IMG/VR virus record: IMGVR_UViG_3300047558_000137
Location: 310,859-374,314 of that record
Strand: one strand, 5' to 3'
From: a virus
Length of the DNA: 63,456 nt
Shown here: positions 39,306 to 49,361 of the stretch, piece after piece
Layout: every line of letters starts with the position of its first letter
Numbering within the stretch: position 1 is the first letter of the stretch
Position numbers and translations under genes: made by a program
The notes under the pieces: generated by a model
Told to the model about the DNA's origin: nothing
Seen by the model: the letters and a program-made list of their open reading frames with translations, nothing else
Databases searched by the model: none

Positions 39306-40400
39306 TTATACTCTTCCGATAACTACTTCGATTTGGCCTTTTGCGCCACCAAAATCTGCAAGTGCTTTACCGATAACTTGTCCAATTTGGGCATTGTTAT
39401 TTGTTTTAGCGTAACCAAATCCTGCACTAACCATTAAGTCACCTTTGGCAACTGGGCCAATTACATTACATGGTACACGACCTGTTAGAGCCAATGGAAC
39501 TACGTTTGTACCTTGTAAGCCACCATTCATCAAGTGAGCAGGGTTTGTAGATACAACACCAGCTACTCGCTTTGTATCCGGTGTTGCTAATGTAACTTCT
39601 GCTGTACCGCCAAATTCAAGTACCTGTCCTGCGGCATATTGAGCATCAGCTTGATAGTTTTCTGCCAAGTCAGCATATTTGGCCTGGGTAGCAATACCAT
39701 AGAATGTATTCCACCAAGTAGTAGATGATCCTAAGTTATAGGTTACGTTAGCACCAGGTAAAATGTGTCCTGCTTTAATTGTGTCCCAAACTAAACCTGC
39801 GTCAGACCAGTTAACTGTGCCTGTTGGTTCACTTGCCACGTTGCTAAAAAAGTTCCAGGTATTACTAGAGAAAGCTCGTACAACACCAGTGTGTTGGTAA
39901 ATGTTTGACCCACCGCCAACAAAGTGACTGTACATACCAATATCAAAGTTATATGGATATGCGTTGGCTGCTAAGTAAACCAATGGTGCAGTAACGTTTA
40001 ATTGAGAAGAACTTACAGTGTTCAAACTTGCTGCATATAAGTTGCCGCCAACACGCAAATCACCCCCAATACCTGCACCGCCGGCAACTACTAAAGCACC
40101 TGTAGTGGTACTTGATGTTGCTGTTGTTGATGCTGCTACAACGTTACCTGATACTGTTGCTATACCACCTATGTTTACTGCTCCGGATACACCAGCACCA
40201 CCAACTACTACTAAAGCACCTGTAGTTGTACTCGAACTGGTTGTGCCCGATCCTGCTACTAAGTTTGCTGATCCAATTACTGTTGGACTTGTACTAGTAG
40301 AAGTTATCGGGCCTGATGTACTTAAACTGCCATCTGTTGCGCTAATTGTCAACGCACCTACTTGAAGTCCGTTTTGTACTACGAAATTACCATTTGCCAT
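39306..40400 (-). CDS. Tail fibre protein paralogue (364 aa)
   Basis: 364 aa, a paralogue of the 436-aa fibre. It has two TTGALVV repeats near residues 50-110, a central DPMVYL-like segment (APLVYLAANAYPYNFDIGMYS), and the same terminal domain (QAKYADLAENYQAD, VAGVVSTNPAHLMN, GRVPCNVIGPVAKGDLMV). Probably forms distal fibre parts with the 1565-aa protein encoded just upstream. Confidence 0.7.
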   Translation of the reverse strand: MANGNFVVQNGLQVGALTISATDGSLSTSGPITSTSTSPTVIGSANLVAGSGTTSSSTTTGALVVVGGAGVSGAVNIGGIATVSGNVVAASTTATSSTTTGALVVAGGAGIGGDLRVGGNLYAASLNTVSSSQLNVTAPLVYLAANAYPYNFDIGMYSHFVGGGSNIYQHTGVVRAFSSNTWNFFSNVASEPTGTVNWSDAGLVWDTIKAGHILPGANVTYNLGSSTTWWNTFYGIATQAKYADLAENYQADAQYAAGQVLEFGGTAEVTLATPDTKRVAGVVSTNPAHLMNGGLQGTNVVPLALTGRVPCNVIGPVAKGDLMVSAGFGYAKTNNNAQIGQVIGKALADFGGAKGQIEVVIGRV

Positions 40401-40439
40401 TTTTTATTTTCCTTCGGTTCCATATTCCCCGTTAAAGGT

Positions 40440-43400
40440 TTAGATTGCTATATAATCTTTCTGGATTCTTACTGTGTTAGTTGCATTAGTTGCAATAAAG
40501 CTCAACGTTGTTGTTGACCCAGATTGCGATGCAGCAACTACACCTAAGTTTCCGCTTGTCTGTACCACAGCGTATGTTACTTGTGTGGCTGTTGTTCCGT
40601 CTGTTACAACTAGAACTTCTTGTGCTTGATAGTTTGCACCATTCTTAACTTGAATAATGTACTTAGCAGTTCTATAACTGTTGCTGCTAAAGCTGTCAAG
40701 TGTAGTTACGGTATTTGCACTAGCAACACTTACGTTGGCTATAGCACTAACTTGTCCACCTGTGGTATCCCAGTACGTTGTTGCTGTAGTACTAGAACTA
40801 CCTGTGTATACGTATGCACCATTGTTATCAACTTGGAACTGCATGTAACCGTTAACACTAGCAATACCAGTCACGGTTTGTGTAGTTGTTAATCTACGTA
40901 CATCGATTGTGTCACCTATTGATGGAGCTTCTGTAAATGTTAATGTTGCACCACTTACACTATATGCAACAGTAGGTTGTTGTAACACACCGTTGATTGC
41001 AACCATAACTGCGGCAGTAGTAGAACTACCTGCCATAGTAAAGGCCACTGTGCTACCATCGCCTGTAAATGTATCAACTGCAATAACAGTAAACTGACTA
41101 CTTACCAAGTTCCATCCAGGGGTAGATCCACCGTAGTATTCGATTGCACCTAGTGTAGTGTTATAACGGAACATACCAACTGTATCTGTTCCGCCGGCAC
41201 TACCAGGACGCTGAGCACTTGTACCTGTTGGTAGCAAGATTGAGTCTGTTGTGTTGATCTGTAATTTTGCACCAGTTACAAACGTACTTGCTGTTGCACT
41301 GTTACCGATTAAAACTTGATCGTAAGTTGCGCTTGGACGAGCCCATAACAGCGTAGTATCGTTCTTACCTCGGATAATAGTATCGTACCCAGCAGTTTGA
41401 CTGCCGTTTAGTACGGTTGCACCACCGTGATATGTGTTACCACTTATACTTGTGCCACCCCATACTTGGAACGCACCAGTATTGGCTGTATTAGTATTGT
41501 TTGTTGGCAATTTAACAACAAATGTACCACTGTTGCTTGAGTTGCCATGGAAACGTGCAACTTCTGCGTTGGCGTGGAATGATCCGGAACCAATTACAAT
41601 GTCTTTGTAACTACCAAAATCACTAGTACTAATTACTAAGTTGCCGCCATATGAATTATCAGTTGGCTTAGTAAACAAATAACCATCATGTGGTTTAGTA
41701 ATTGTATAGTTGCCGTCGTTAAATCCAGAACCAGCAACACCCATGTCAACCCAACCACCGGCGTCTGTACCAATGTCAGAGTAGGCAGCATAGTCTGAAG
41801 AACCATAACTGTTAGTGTTCTTTAATGCAATTTGAGCATAGTTAACACCGTTGTCTGTTGCAATAATTGTTGGAGTGCCAACATTTACGTTATAAGAAGC
41901 AGAACCAATGTATAGGTTGTTACCAATGTATGCGTTACCTGCAATGCTTGCACCACCAGCAGATACAACTAATGCACCAATACCAATACCAGTGTTCTCT
42001 GTTGCACTTGCGGCAACTAGGTTACCATTGAATACGCCAGTCTGCGTGAATGTTGCAGCTTGAGCTACACTTAATGTAGAATTTAATGTAGTTGTACCAG
42101 TAACTGTTAGAGTATTACCTACTAATACTTCTTTACCAGTAACAATGTTACCGCTAACACCGATGCCACCTTTAACAACTAATGCACCTGTTGTATCACT
42201 GGTACTAGCTGTTCCGCTGACTGCAACAATATTGCCACCGGAGATAAATGTACCGCTTGATGTTAATGTAGTAAATGCACCAGATTCTGGAGTAACGTTA
42301 CCAATTACACCTTGGATACCACCACCAACGTTTAACGCACCAGCAATTCCGGTGCCACCTGATACTACTAACGCACCCGATGAAGTACTTGTTGATACTG
42401 TTGTGTTGGCTGCTATAAATTGGCCAGTTTTTATTGTACCATATGTGCCGGTGATAATGTTACCATTTTCACCAGTTACTGGACTAACAAATTCATACCA
42501 TTCAAAGTGGCCAGTGTCTGCTGTACGACCAAAGAACGCAGATGACTCATCACTGATTGCCGGATTCCAGAAATGCACTCTCATACCAGAATCAAAGAAT
42601 TTCACATTGCTGGCTATGGCTGCGCCGTTGGCTCCAGTATTCAATTCAATAATCGGATCTTGAATTGTTACCTTTGTACTATTAATATGCGTACCCACGC
42701 CATTGACATATAAGTTACCACCGATTACTGCTGTGCCGCCAGCATTAATTGCACCAGATACACCAATGCCACCTGATACTACTAGGGCACCTGTTGTAGT
42801 GCCACCGCTAGCTGTGCCGCTGGCTGCAACAATGTTACCGCCTGTTTGTAAAACACCGCCGATGCCAACACCACCTGTTACTACTAATGCACCTGTAGTT
42901 GTGCTTGTGCTTGCAGTGCTGTTACTAAATGATGCGCCTGTACCAATTAATTGTTTGTTTAGGTTCCAACTGTCTGTTGCAGAAGTATATAACAATGTAG
43001 CACTTGCGCCATCAACTGTTAGCCCTGCGCCGTTTGCAGCGGCAGCACTCGCTGCACCTTTGGCTACTGTAATATTCAAGTCCGTTACATCAAGTGTAGT
43101 AGATTGAATAGCAGTCATTGTACCTTGAACTGTTAGGTTACCTGCAATAATTGCATTGCCACCGACGTTCAAGTTTTTAGTAATGCCAGCACCACCGGAA
43201 ACAATTAATGCACCATTGGAACTAGTAGTCGATTCAGTTGCGTTAGTTACTGAGGCTACGCCTCCTACATTAATTGCACCGGATATGCCTGCCCCGCCAA
43301 CTACTACTAAAGCGCCTGTAGTTGTGTTTGTACTTGCCGTACCACTGGCTGCTACAACGTTTCCACTTAGTGTGGATATGCCAGTTACGCCTAGTGTTGA

Positions 43401-45137
43401 TTGTAATGTCGCGGCTCCTGCTACGTTAATAACGCCGCCGATATATGCGGCTCCTGCTACACCTATACCACCAGTTGATACAATTGCTCCCGTGGTTGTA
43501 CTTGAACTACTTGTTCCGCTGGCAGCAACAATATTACCAGTGCTGGTAAATGAACTGCTAGCAGTTAATGTTGTAAATGCACCAGTGCTTGCTGTACTAG
43601 ACCCAATTGGTGTATTTTGAATACTACCGGCATAAATTGCACCACTAACACCGGCGCCGCCTGCAACTACTAATGCACCTGTGGTTGTATTTGTACTTGC
43701 TGTACCACTGGCTGCTACAACGTTACCACTAGCAGTTATGGTAGAACCAAATGTTGCAGCACCAGTCTGTGAACTAGTACCACCGACGTTTAATGCGCCA
43801 CTAATGCCAGCTCCACCTGCAACTACTAATGCACCTGTAGTTGTACTTGAACTAGTTGTGCCACTTGCTGCCACAATGTTGCCAGCGGCATTAATTATTC
43901 CGCCTGTGTATAATGCGCCCGATATACCAGCGCCTCCAGTGACACGCAATGCACCAGTTGTTGAACTAGTTGCTGCTGTAGTTTGCTTTAATATTAAATA
44001 ACCGCCATTACTTACGTTGCCATGGAAACGTGCAACTTCGGCGTTTGAGAAAAATGATCCTACACTAATTGCAATATCGTTATAGCTACCTGCTTCGCTG
44101 GTACCGATTACTAAATTACCGCCGTATGTGCTGCTTAACGGACGAGTAATTAAATATCCGTCTTGTGGTGCTGTAATTGTATAGTTGCCATCGCTAAATG
44201 TTGATCCGGCTATACCAACATCAACCCAGCCCCCAGAATCAGTTCCGTTATCAGCATAGGCTGCAAAGTCAGATGATCCTGATCCTGCACTGTTAACCAT
44301 TGCTATTTGAGCGTATGTTGACCCGTTGTCAACTGCAATAATAGCCGGAGCAGTTAAGTTTTTACTAAATGATGTACTACCAATATACATGTTGTTGCCA
44401 ACATATAAATTACTTGCAATAGATGCACCGCCGGTGCCAGTAATTATTAATGCGCCAGTGGTTGCACTTGTTGTATCTACACTACTTGAAAGTATTACGT
44501 TACCACCCAAGTTTGTTCTTCCGGCTACACCCATGCCACCAACTACTACTAGCGCACCAGTAGTAGAACTTGTGCTTACTGCACTGCTTGCAGCAACAAT
44601 ATTACCTGTGCCTGTTAACACACCGGAAATATTTGTTGTATCCAAAGTAGATGTGCCAGTTACACCTAGTGTTGTGCCAACCGTTAAACTATTTGTTACT
44701 GTACCAGAAACTACTGTTGTATTACCAAGTTTTGCGTTAGCAAATCCAGTGTTATTAATAGCACCAGCGGTTGTGCCAGTTTCAGTGGTCATTATGGCTT
44801 CAAACGCTGCATCTGCTTCTTTCCATACCCATGCTGCGTTTACAGAACCATATGGCGCTAAACTGCTTAGGTTACGGTTAACCAACATACCAATATCGTA
44901 TGTTGGAGACCCAGCATAATTGTTGTTAAACACAACAATCGGGTCATTAATGTAGGTGTTAATTGAGTTTAGCTGTGCAAAGCTATTTGCCACAGTTAAG
45001 TTACCAAGGATAGTAACGTTTGAGTTTAATGTTAGGTTTGCATTAAATACAGATCCAACTAAGGTACCCGGTGCCAATTTGACATAGGTAATTGTTGAGT
45101 CTGTAATCTGATTATTCTTAATTCTGGTAACGGCCAT
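40440..45137 (-). CDS. Giant tail fibre with about 14 TTGALVV repeats
   Basis: 1565 aa from ATG 45137 (an in-frame TTG five codons upstream is rejected). The N-terminal VTRIKNNQITDSTITYVKLAPGT is a fibre attachment segment. Residues about 190-1350 hold roughly 14 copies of a 25-32 residue unit, (S/T)-rich then TTGALVV-x-GG-x-G(I/V)-x-G-x-x-x-x-GG, separated by variable beta segments and two similar SDFAAYADNGTDSGGWVD-type inserts. The C-terminus carries the RPGSAGG...FRYN, TGDGSTVAFT and NGVLQQP modules shared with the 537-aa and 140-aa proteins. A long, probably trimeric fibre. Confidence 0.75.
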   Translation of the reverse strand: MAVTRIKNNQITDSTITYVKLAPGTLVGSVFNANLTLNSNVTILGNLTVANSFAQLNSINTYINDPIVVFNNNYAGSPTYDIGMLVNRNLSSLAPYGSVNAAWVWKEADAAFEAIMTTETGTTAGAINNTGFANAKLGNTTVVSGTVTNSLTVGTTLGVTGTSTLDTTNISGVLTGTGNIVAASSAVSTSSTTGALVVVGGMGVAGRTNLGGNVILSSSVDTTSATTGALIITGTGGASIASNLYVGNNMYIGSTSFSKNLTAPAIIAVDNGSTYAQIAMVNSAGSGSSDFAAYADNGTDSGGWVDVGIAGSTFSDGNYTITAPQDGYLITRPLSSTYGGNLVIGTSEAGSYNDIAISVGSFFSNAEVARFHGNVSNGGYLILKQTTAATSSTTGALRVTGGAGISGALYTGGIINAAGNIVAASGTTSSSTTTGALVVAGGAGISGALNVGGTSSQTGAATFGSTITASGNVVAASGTASTNTTTGALVVAGGAGVSGAIYAGSIQNTPIGSSTASTGAFTTLTASSSFTSTGNIVAASGTSSSSTTTGAIVSTGGIGVAGAAYIGGVINVAGAATLQSTLGVTGISTLSGNVVAASGTASTNTTTGALVVVGGAGISGAINVGGVASVTNATESTTSSNGALIVSGGAGITKNLNVGGNAIIAGNLTVQGTMTAIQSTTLDVTDLNITVAKGAASAAAANGAGLTVDGASATLLYTSATDSWNLNKQLIGTGASFSNSTASTSTTTGALVVTGGVGIGGVLQTGGNIVAASGTASGGTTTGALVVSGGIGVSGAINAGGTAVIGGNLYVNGVGTHINSTKVTIQDPIIELNTGANGAAIASNVKFFDSGMRVHFWNPAISDESSAFFGRTADTGHFEWYEFVSPVTGENGNIITGTYGTIKTGQFIAANTTVSTSTSSGALVVSGGTGIAGALNVGGGIQGVIGNVTPESGAFTTLTSSGTFISGGNIVAVSGTASTSDTTGALVVKGGIGVSGNIVTGKEVLVGNTLTVTGTTTLNSTLSVAQAATFTQTGVFNGNLVAASATENTGIGIGALVVSAGGASIAGNAYIGNNLYIGSASYNVNVGTPTIIATDNGVNYAQIALKNTNSYGSSDYAAYSDIGTDAGGWVDMGVAGSGFNDGNYTITKPHDGYLFTKPTDNSYGGNLVISTSDFGSYKDIVIGSGSFHANAEVARFHGNSSNSGTFVVKLPTNNTNTANTGAFQVWGGTSISGNTYHGGATVLNGSQTAGYDTIIRGKNDTTLLWARPSATYDQVLIGNSATASTFVTGAKLQINTTDSILLPTGTSAQRPGSAGGTDTVGMFRYNTTLGAIEYYGGSTPGWNLVSSQFTVIAVDTFTGDGSTVAFTMAGSSTTAAVMVAINGVLQQPTVAYSVSGATLTFTEAPSIGDTIDVRRLTTTQTVTGIASVNGYMQFQVDNNGAYVYTGSSSTTATTYWDTTGGQVSAIANVSVASANTVTTLDSFSSNSYRTAKYIIQVKNGANYQAQEVLVVTDGTTATQVTYAVVQTSGNLGVVAASQSGSTTTLSFIATNATNTVRIQKDYIAI
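41440..44580 (-). repeat. Degenerate DNA repeats encoding TTGALVV units
   Basis: The ~14 protein repeats are also visible as recurring DNA blocks on the plus-strand text, such as 'actactaatgcacctgta' and 'gttgtacttg'. The flanking fibre genes at 34,098-35,408 and 39,306-40,400 carry related copies, so recombination among them is possible. Limits are approximate. Confidence 0.6.
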
Positions 45138-45160
45138 TTCCCACTGCTCCAATTATAGTG

Positions 45161-45167
45161 TATTTAG
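45161..45167 (-). promoter_or_regulatory. Late promoter CTAAATA for the giant fibre
   Basis: GCTAAATA on the minus strand, 23 nt before ATG 45137, with GGAG 8 nt before the start. Confidence 0.6.
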
Positions 45168-45180
45168 CCAAAAGGAAAGG

Positions 45181-45202
45181 TTTATAGCTTGCGGGCTATA
45201 AA
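45181..45202 (-). terminator. Weak terminator-like hairpin
   Basis: TTTATAGC/GCTATAAA with a 6-nt loop; only a short mixed T tract follows on the minus strand. It sits between the 537-aa and giant fibre genes. Confidence 0.4.
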
Positions 45203-45221
45203 ATAATTAAGTTGATTGATT

Positions 45222-46835
45222 TTAGTAGCCGCCAGTTAACGGGCTACGTTTCCATGTATTTGTAGCTGTACAAACATAGATATAATTAGCATCCCAGCAA
45301 ATTTGTCCCGTTGTGCCAGGTGCTGTGCTTGTTTTTGTTGCTTGTGGTGCCGATAATATACCACTAAGTGTAATATTACCTGATACTGTTAAATCATCAG
45401 ACAATGTTGTATTCATACTTACAACACCACCTAAGAATCTAATGTCAATTACGTCAGTTGATGTTGGTACTTCAGCAAAAGTAATTTGTGTTCCACTAAC
45501 TGTATAAGCCACACCGGGCTGTTGTATAGTACCGTTAATGCTTACTAGAATACTAGTATTTGTAGCTGTTTGATCTAACGTGAATACATTATTTGTGTCG
45601 TCGCCGGTAATTGTTTGATCTGTTACGGTGTTTGTAACTGATATCCACACACTACCGTTGTAATACTCAACTGTTGAATTATCTGTGTTAAATCTAGTAT
45701 ATCCTGGTACCCCTGAAGGTCTATGTGCAGTATCTCCCACTGGTAACTTAATTGCACTTGATCCAACAAAACTAACAGATGATGTTACATTAGATCCAAT
45801 ATAATCAGTATGCAAGTTGCCGCTTAACATTACATTACCGGCATTGATATTTCCGTTGAATATTGTTAGATAACTAGCAACGTTTGCGTTTGAATATACC
45901 TGTGTTTGTAATGTTGCGATTGCTGCGTTGGCTGCAGAGACGTTAGCATTTAATAAATTAATACTAGTTGCCTGTGTAGCAGCATTACTAAACAATGTAG
46001 TAATGTTTGTTGTTGCTGTGCCCAGGTTAGCATCTAAATTACCTAACCACGTGGCCTGTACTGCGGCATTACTAAACAATGTTGAAACATTTGATTGTAA
46101 TGTTGATATTGCAGAATTAGCTGCTGTTACATTGGCATCGATATTATTAATTGCAGTAGCCTGCGTGGCTGCATTACTAAACAATGTAGTAATGTTTGTA
46201 GTAGTTGTACCTAGGTTTGCATCTAAGTTACCTAGCCATGTTGTATGTACTGCGGTTGTTGCTTGTAAGGCGCTTACGTTAGAGGCTGTTGAACTTAAAT
46301 TGCTGTAAACATCAACGCCGTTTACTGTTGCAGATGCAACATGAATAGTTGTACCAGAGCTGTCGGTAATATTACCTAGCAGTTCATTTAATCCTGCAAT
46401 AGCATCAGTAATCTTTGTTGTTGTAGTAAATGTTAATGCATTACTAAAAGAACCTGTTGTGTTAGTTCCTAAGGGGATATTATCGCCCTCAAATCCTTCA
46501 AGGTTTGTTAGAGTTTGTAAGTTACCCCAACTTAAATTACCGTTACCATCTGTATATACAATATCATACGCATTACCGCCAGTGACAATTACATTACTAA
46601 TTGATCCTAGTCCTACTTTACCAGTATTACTAGTAATTGTATTACCAAGTATTATAAGGTTAGCAAGTTTAACATTACCGGGACTATCAAAACTATAGGC
46701 AGGGCTAGAATTATTAATGCCAACACGACGTGAAGACACATCAGCATATATTAAATTCCCGTCAATAGCAAGATTAACACCCTGGCGTTCCAGGTTGCTA
46801 AACAACATTGGTCCGGTAATGCGCCCTATTGCCAT
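45222..46835 (-). CDS. Coiled-coil fibre protein with tandem repeats
   Basis: 537 aa. N-terminal attachment domain (MAIGRITGPMLFSNLERQG). Residues about 200-320 carry a tandem repeat of about 60 residues (TTWLGNLDANLGT, NITTLFSNAATQA, ANVTAANSAISTLQ) with the heptad spacing of trimeric coiled-coil fibres. The C-terminus holds the RPSGVPGYTRFN, YYNGSVWISV and NGTIQQPGVAY modules shared with other fibres here. It follows the 140-aa gene closely with AAGGAG as ribosome-binding site. Confidence 0.7.
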   Translation of the reverse strand: MAIGRITGPMLFSNLERQGVNLAIDGNLIYADVSSRRVGINNSSPAYSFDSPGNVKLANLIILGNTITSNTGKVGLGSISNVIVTGGNAYDIVYTDGNGNLSWGNLQTLTNLEGFEGDNIPLGTNTTGSFSNALTFTTTTKITDAIAGLNELLGNITDSSGTTIHVASATVNGVDVYSNLSSTASNVSALQATTAVHTTWLGNLDANLGTTTTNITTLFSNAATQATAINNIDANVTAANSAISTLQSNVSTLFSNAAVQATWLGNLDANLGTATTNITTLFSNAATQATSINLLNANVSAANAAIATLQTQVYSNANVASYLTIFNGNINAGNVMLSGNLHTDYIGSNVTSSVSFVGSSAIKLPVGDTAHRPSGVPGYTRFNTDNSTVEYYNGSVWISVTNTVTDQTITGDDTNNVFTLDQTATNTSILVSINGTIQQPGVAYTVSGTQITFAEVPTSTDVIDIRFLGGVVSMNTTLSDDLTVSGNITLSGILSAPQATKTSTAPGTTGQICWDANYIYVCTATNTWKRSPLTGGY

Positions 46836-46844
46836 TTACACTCC

Positions 46845-47267
46845 TTATGCAGCATCAGTGCTGTTAATATTGTGTATAATGGTAATGCGGTTTGGGTTTA
46901 CTCCTGGGGCCGGCGGTGGGCTTGTGAATGTTATGTTAGTTGTGCCGTTAACATTGTAGTTAGTAACCGGCTGTTGATATACACCACCAATGAATACTGC
47001 AATTGCACTAGCATCTGACTCAGCTTGTGCCATAGTAAAGTCAACAGAGCTTCCGTCTCCAGTTAAGTCATCAACAACTAGCTGTACTGTACCAATCTTG
47101 GCAATTTGATTCCATGATCCGTTGTAATAAAATTCAACCTTATTGTTAGTTTGGTTAAATCGAACCACTCCATCTACTGGTGCATCACCTAGAGCAGATG
47201 TTGCAATAGGAAGTCTAACACCAAGTACACCTGGGGTGATGTCTGGGTTTTTAAGTAGTCGTCCCAT
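46845..47267 (-). CDS. Short fibre-module protein (140 aa)
   Basis: 140 aa, essentially a stand-alone copy of the C-terminal fibre module (VVRFNQTNNKVEFYYNGSW, LTGDGSSVDFTMA, GGVYQQPVTNYNVNGT). It may form a small tip or cap, or pair with the longer fibres. N-terminal GVRLPIATSALGDAP matches the same region in the larger proteins. Confidence 0.65.
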   Translation of the reverse strand: MGRLLKNPDITPGVLGVRLPIATSALGDAPVDGVVRFNQTNNKVEFYYNGSWNQIAKIGTVQLVVDDLTGDGSSVDFTMAQAESDASAIAVFIGGVYQQPVTNYNVNGTTNITFTSPPPAPGVNPNRITIIHNINSTDAA

Positions 47268-47269
47268 TA

Positions 47270-47584
47270 TTAAATTCCAATCGAACTTACTGTTGCTGTT
47301 ACACTGTCACCTGCGCTACAATTTGCACGAATGCTATCACCGTTTGCTAAAATAAATTTTTCAGCGTAAATGATGTATGTATTTTGTGCTGTGATACTTA
47401 CGTTGGTGTAAATGGCATTGTTAGCGTTAGCAATAACGCCAGACCCTGTTACCATGTATACGTTGCAGGTCACTGTTGCACCTGTTGTATTGCACAAATG
47501 AATTGTTGTAATTGCACTGCTACCAGAGCTAGCATAAATGTTAGCTGCGGTTCCGCTTGTTAATCTGGTATTTTGTATAGCCAT
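47270..47584 (-). CDS. Small beta-rich virion protein (104 aa)
   Basis: 104 aa, predicted all beta, no catalytic motif. It resembles the 109-aa protein at 38,189-38,518 in size, composition and position between fibre genes. Three bases separate it from the next gene. AAGGT serves as a ribosome-binding site. Confidence 0.55.
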   Translation of the reverse strand: MAIQNTRLTSGTAANIYASSGSSAITTIHLCNTTGATVTCNVYMVTGSGVIANANNAIYTNVSITAQNTYIIYAEKFILANGDSIRANCSAGDSVTATVSSIGI

Positions 47585-47594
47585 TTAATTTACC

Positions 47595-48167
47595 TTATCC
47601 AAAAATAATACTGTACTTAATTGCTGCGGCCTGCGTGGCCAACTCTTGTGCAGCCAATGTTGTGTTTGTTACATATAGTCCCGAACCGCCGCCGCCCGGT
47701 GTCTGACTATAAACTACGTTGTATCCACTTACTGCTGTGGGAACAACTGCGGTGTTTTGTATAGCAAGATTGCTGTCAACGGTTACATTGGCTGCGGTTG
47801 ATGAATATAATGTGTACCCTAACATATCTAGGTTAGAGTTTAATGTTAACCCGCCAGTTGAGCTAGATGTAGCGATATTAGCAAATGTTGATCCATCTGT
47901 AGTTAACTGCCATTGATCATATGCTTCATTCCATCTAATAGATGTTGTAGCAGATGACCCCCTGTCAATTTCAATACCCGAGTATACCGCAGTAACTCCG
48001 GCGCCCGTTTCGCCTTTGTTCAGTGTAATAATGTTATCATCTACAGACGTATTTGTACTGGCCACAGTGGTCTGTGTCCCTGTAACTGTCAAGTTACCAA
48101 CAATAGTGACATTTCCACCAATACTTTGTATTGTGTAATCACCTGCGACTTTTTTGTACGTTGCCAT
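47595..48167 (-). CDS. Fibre-type structural protein (190 aa)
   Basis: 190 aa. GGNVTIVGNLTVTGTQTTVASTNTSVDDNI is the typical phage fibre stretch seen also in the giant fibre (GNLTVQGTMTAIQSTTLDVTD). A SIRWNEAYDQWQLTTDG segment follows. First gene of a four-gene fibre cluster; late CTAAATA promoter upstream. Confidence 0.65.
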   Translation of the reverse strand: MATYKKVAGDYTIQSIGGNVTIVGNLTVTGTQTTVASTNTSVDDNIITLNKGETGAGVTAVYSGIEIDRGSSATTSIRWNEAYDQWQLTTDGSTFANIATSSSTGGLTLNSNLDMLGYTLYSSTAANVTVDSNLAIQNTAVVPTAVSGYNVVYSQTPGGGGSGLYVTNTTLAAQELATQAAAIKYSIIFG

Positions 48168-48188
48168 TCTGAAAACCCTGTTTTAGTA

Positions 48189-48195
48189 TATTTAG
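48189..48195 (-). promoter_or_regulatory. Late promoter CTAAATA
   Basis: GCTAAATA on the minus strand, 21 nt before the ATG at 48167, just after a terminator. Confidence 0.6.
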
Positions 48196-48219
48196 CCCAA
48201 ACAAACAGAATAAAATTTC

Positions 48220-48248
48220 AAAAAAATAGCAGCCGAAGCTGCTATTTT
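48220..48248 (-). terminator. Intrinsic terminator
   Basis: An 11-bp stem (AAAATAGCAGC/GCTGCTATTTT) with a tetraloop and T7 on the minus strand. It closes the PA14-type gene. Confidence 0.85.
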
Positions 48249-48267
48249 GATTTTACAGTTTAAACGA

Positions 48268-49350
48268 TTAGAAACCGCCCGTTGCTGTGTTATAAGCCCA
48301 TGTTAGTTCGCTACCTGCAAACTTGGCGCCGTTGGCACCTTGTGCATATACTTGTGCTTTACATCCGCCAGTGTGTTCACTGAACCAAATACGAACTGGA
48401 TACCATTGACCTGCTGTTAGTGTTACAGAGTTAGCACCGTATACACCCGATGTGGCTGCATTGCTGGGCATTGACTTGTTGTTGCTGCCTAACAAACGTG
48501 TGGCGTTAGCCGGTGTTCCGGTTGCGGCTGTGCCAATCCACATAGCTATATGATCGTCTGATTCGGCGTAGAAGTTATAGTTTTGTGTAGTTGGAACTTG
48601 CACATACCCTTTCCATTCCATACTGAACAAACTTTCGCCTAGGCCCGGACCGTCTGATTGTTGTCCCCAACTTACATAGGTATCAGCGATAGATTTGATT
48701 GCTGTTGCTGTATCAAAGAAACTATAGTTCCATGTTGCTGGAAGTGAGTTACTTGCGGCAGTAAAGTTACCATCATATTTGGTTCTCCACAATCCCGATG
48801 CAGAGTTAGATACACTCGCAACGTTTCCACCTGGGTTGTATGGTGTACCAATGTTTGCGTATGTAACACCTGATAAGGCGGCTGCACCAAGTTGATATGG
48901 CGTATCGCCGGATCCGGGGACTGGGTAGTCACCGTTTATGTCATCACCTTCTAAATCAGTGGCACTTGCCATTGCAGAGTTAGTACCAGCTTCTTCAACT
49001 TGCCAATACCCGTCAGTGGTACTTGTGCTAAAGTTCCATGGGAAACTTTGGCGGCTTCCACCATATACTACCGTAATACGATGACGGTTAATTTTTGTTG
49101 CTTGTTGAACTGTGCCATCATCATATTTAAACGAAATAGACATTTCACCTGGTTGCAAGTCTGCACTTGCTTTGTCTTTTAAATAGCAAACGGCAGTATT
49201 ACCGTTGGTGTCGATACACTTAAATCTCTTAGAGCCTGTCTGCTCAAGAATATAACCTTTCACGCTGGCTGTACCGTTGTGAAATTGTACTTTAAGGTTA
49301 TTACCTGAATCTGCACCGAATAATTGTTGTTTACTTAAAGGGCGTCCCAT
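48268..49350 (-). CDS. Virion protein with PA14-like domain
   Basis: 360 aa. N-terminal ~100 residues share a domain with the 157-aa protein upstream (SVKGYILEQTGSKRFKC, LQPGEMSISF). The C-terminal 150 residues follow the PA14/GLEYA pattern: MEWKGYVQVPTTQNYNFYAES, DDHIAMWIG and LTAGQWYPVRIWFSEHTGG. PA14 domains bind carbohydrate, so this is a likely adhesin. AAGGAG precedes the start. Confidence 0.72.
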   Translation of the reverse strand: MGRPLSKQQLFGADSGNNLKVQFHNGTASVKGYILEQTGSKRFKCIDTNGNTAVCYLKDKASADLQPGEMSISFKYDDGTVQQATKINRHRITVVYGGSRQSFPWNFSTSTTDGYWQVEEAGTNSAMASATDLEGDDINGDYPVPGSGDTPYQLGAAALSGVTYANIGTPYNPGGNVASVSNSASGLWRTKYDGNFTAASNSLPATWNYSFFDTATAIKSIADTYVSWGQQSDGPGLGESLFSMEWKGYVQVPTTQNYNFYAESDDHIAMWIGTAATGTPANATRLLGSNNKSMPSNAATSGVYGANSVTLTAGQWYPVRIWFSEHTGGCKAQVYAQGANGAKFAGSELTWAYNTATGGF

Positions 49351-49361
49351 TCTTAGACTCC

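Noticed and set aside
41440-44580. CRISPR-like repeat array
   Set aside because: The repeats are imperfect, in frame, encode a conserved peptide, and lack constant length and unique spacers.
42145-44919. Long plus-strand open frames opposite the giant fibre gene
   Set aside because: They mirror the repeated Thr/Ser/Gly/Ala codons of the minus-strand fibre and give Pro/Ala/Val-rich nonsense; no starts or promoters fit.
45138-45152. TTG start five codons upstream in the giant fibre gene
   Set aside because: ATG 45137 has GGAG at a suitable distance and the usual fibre N-terminus MAVTRIKNNQ.
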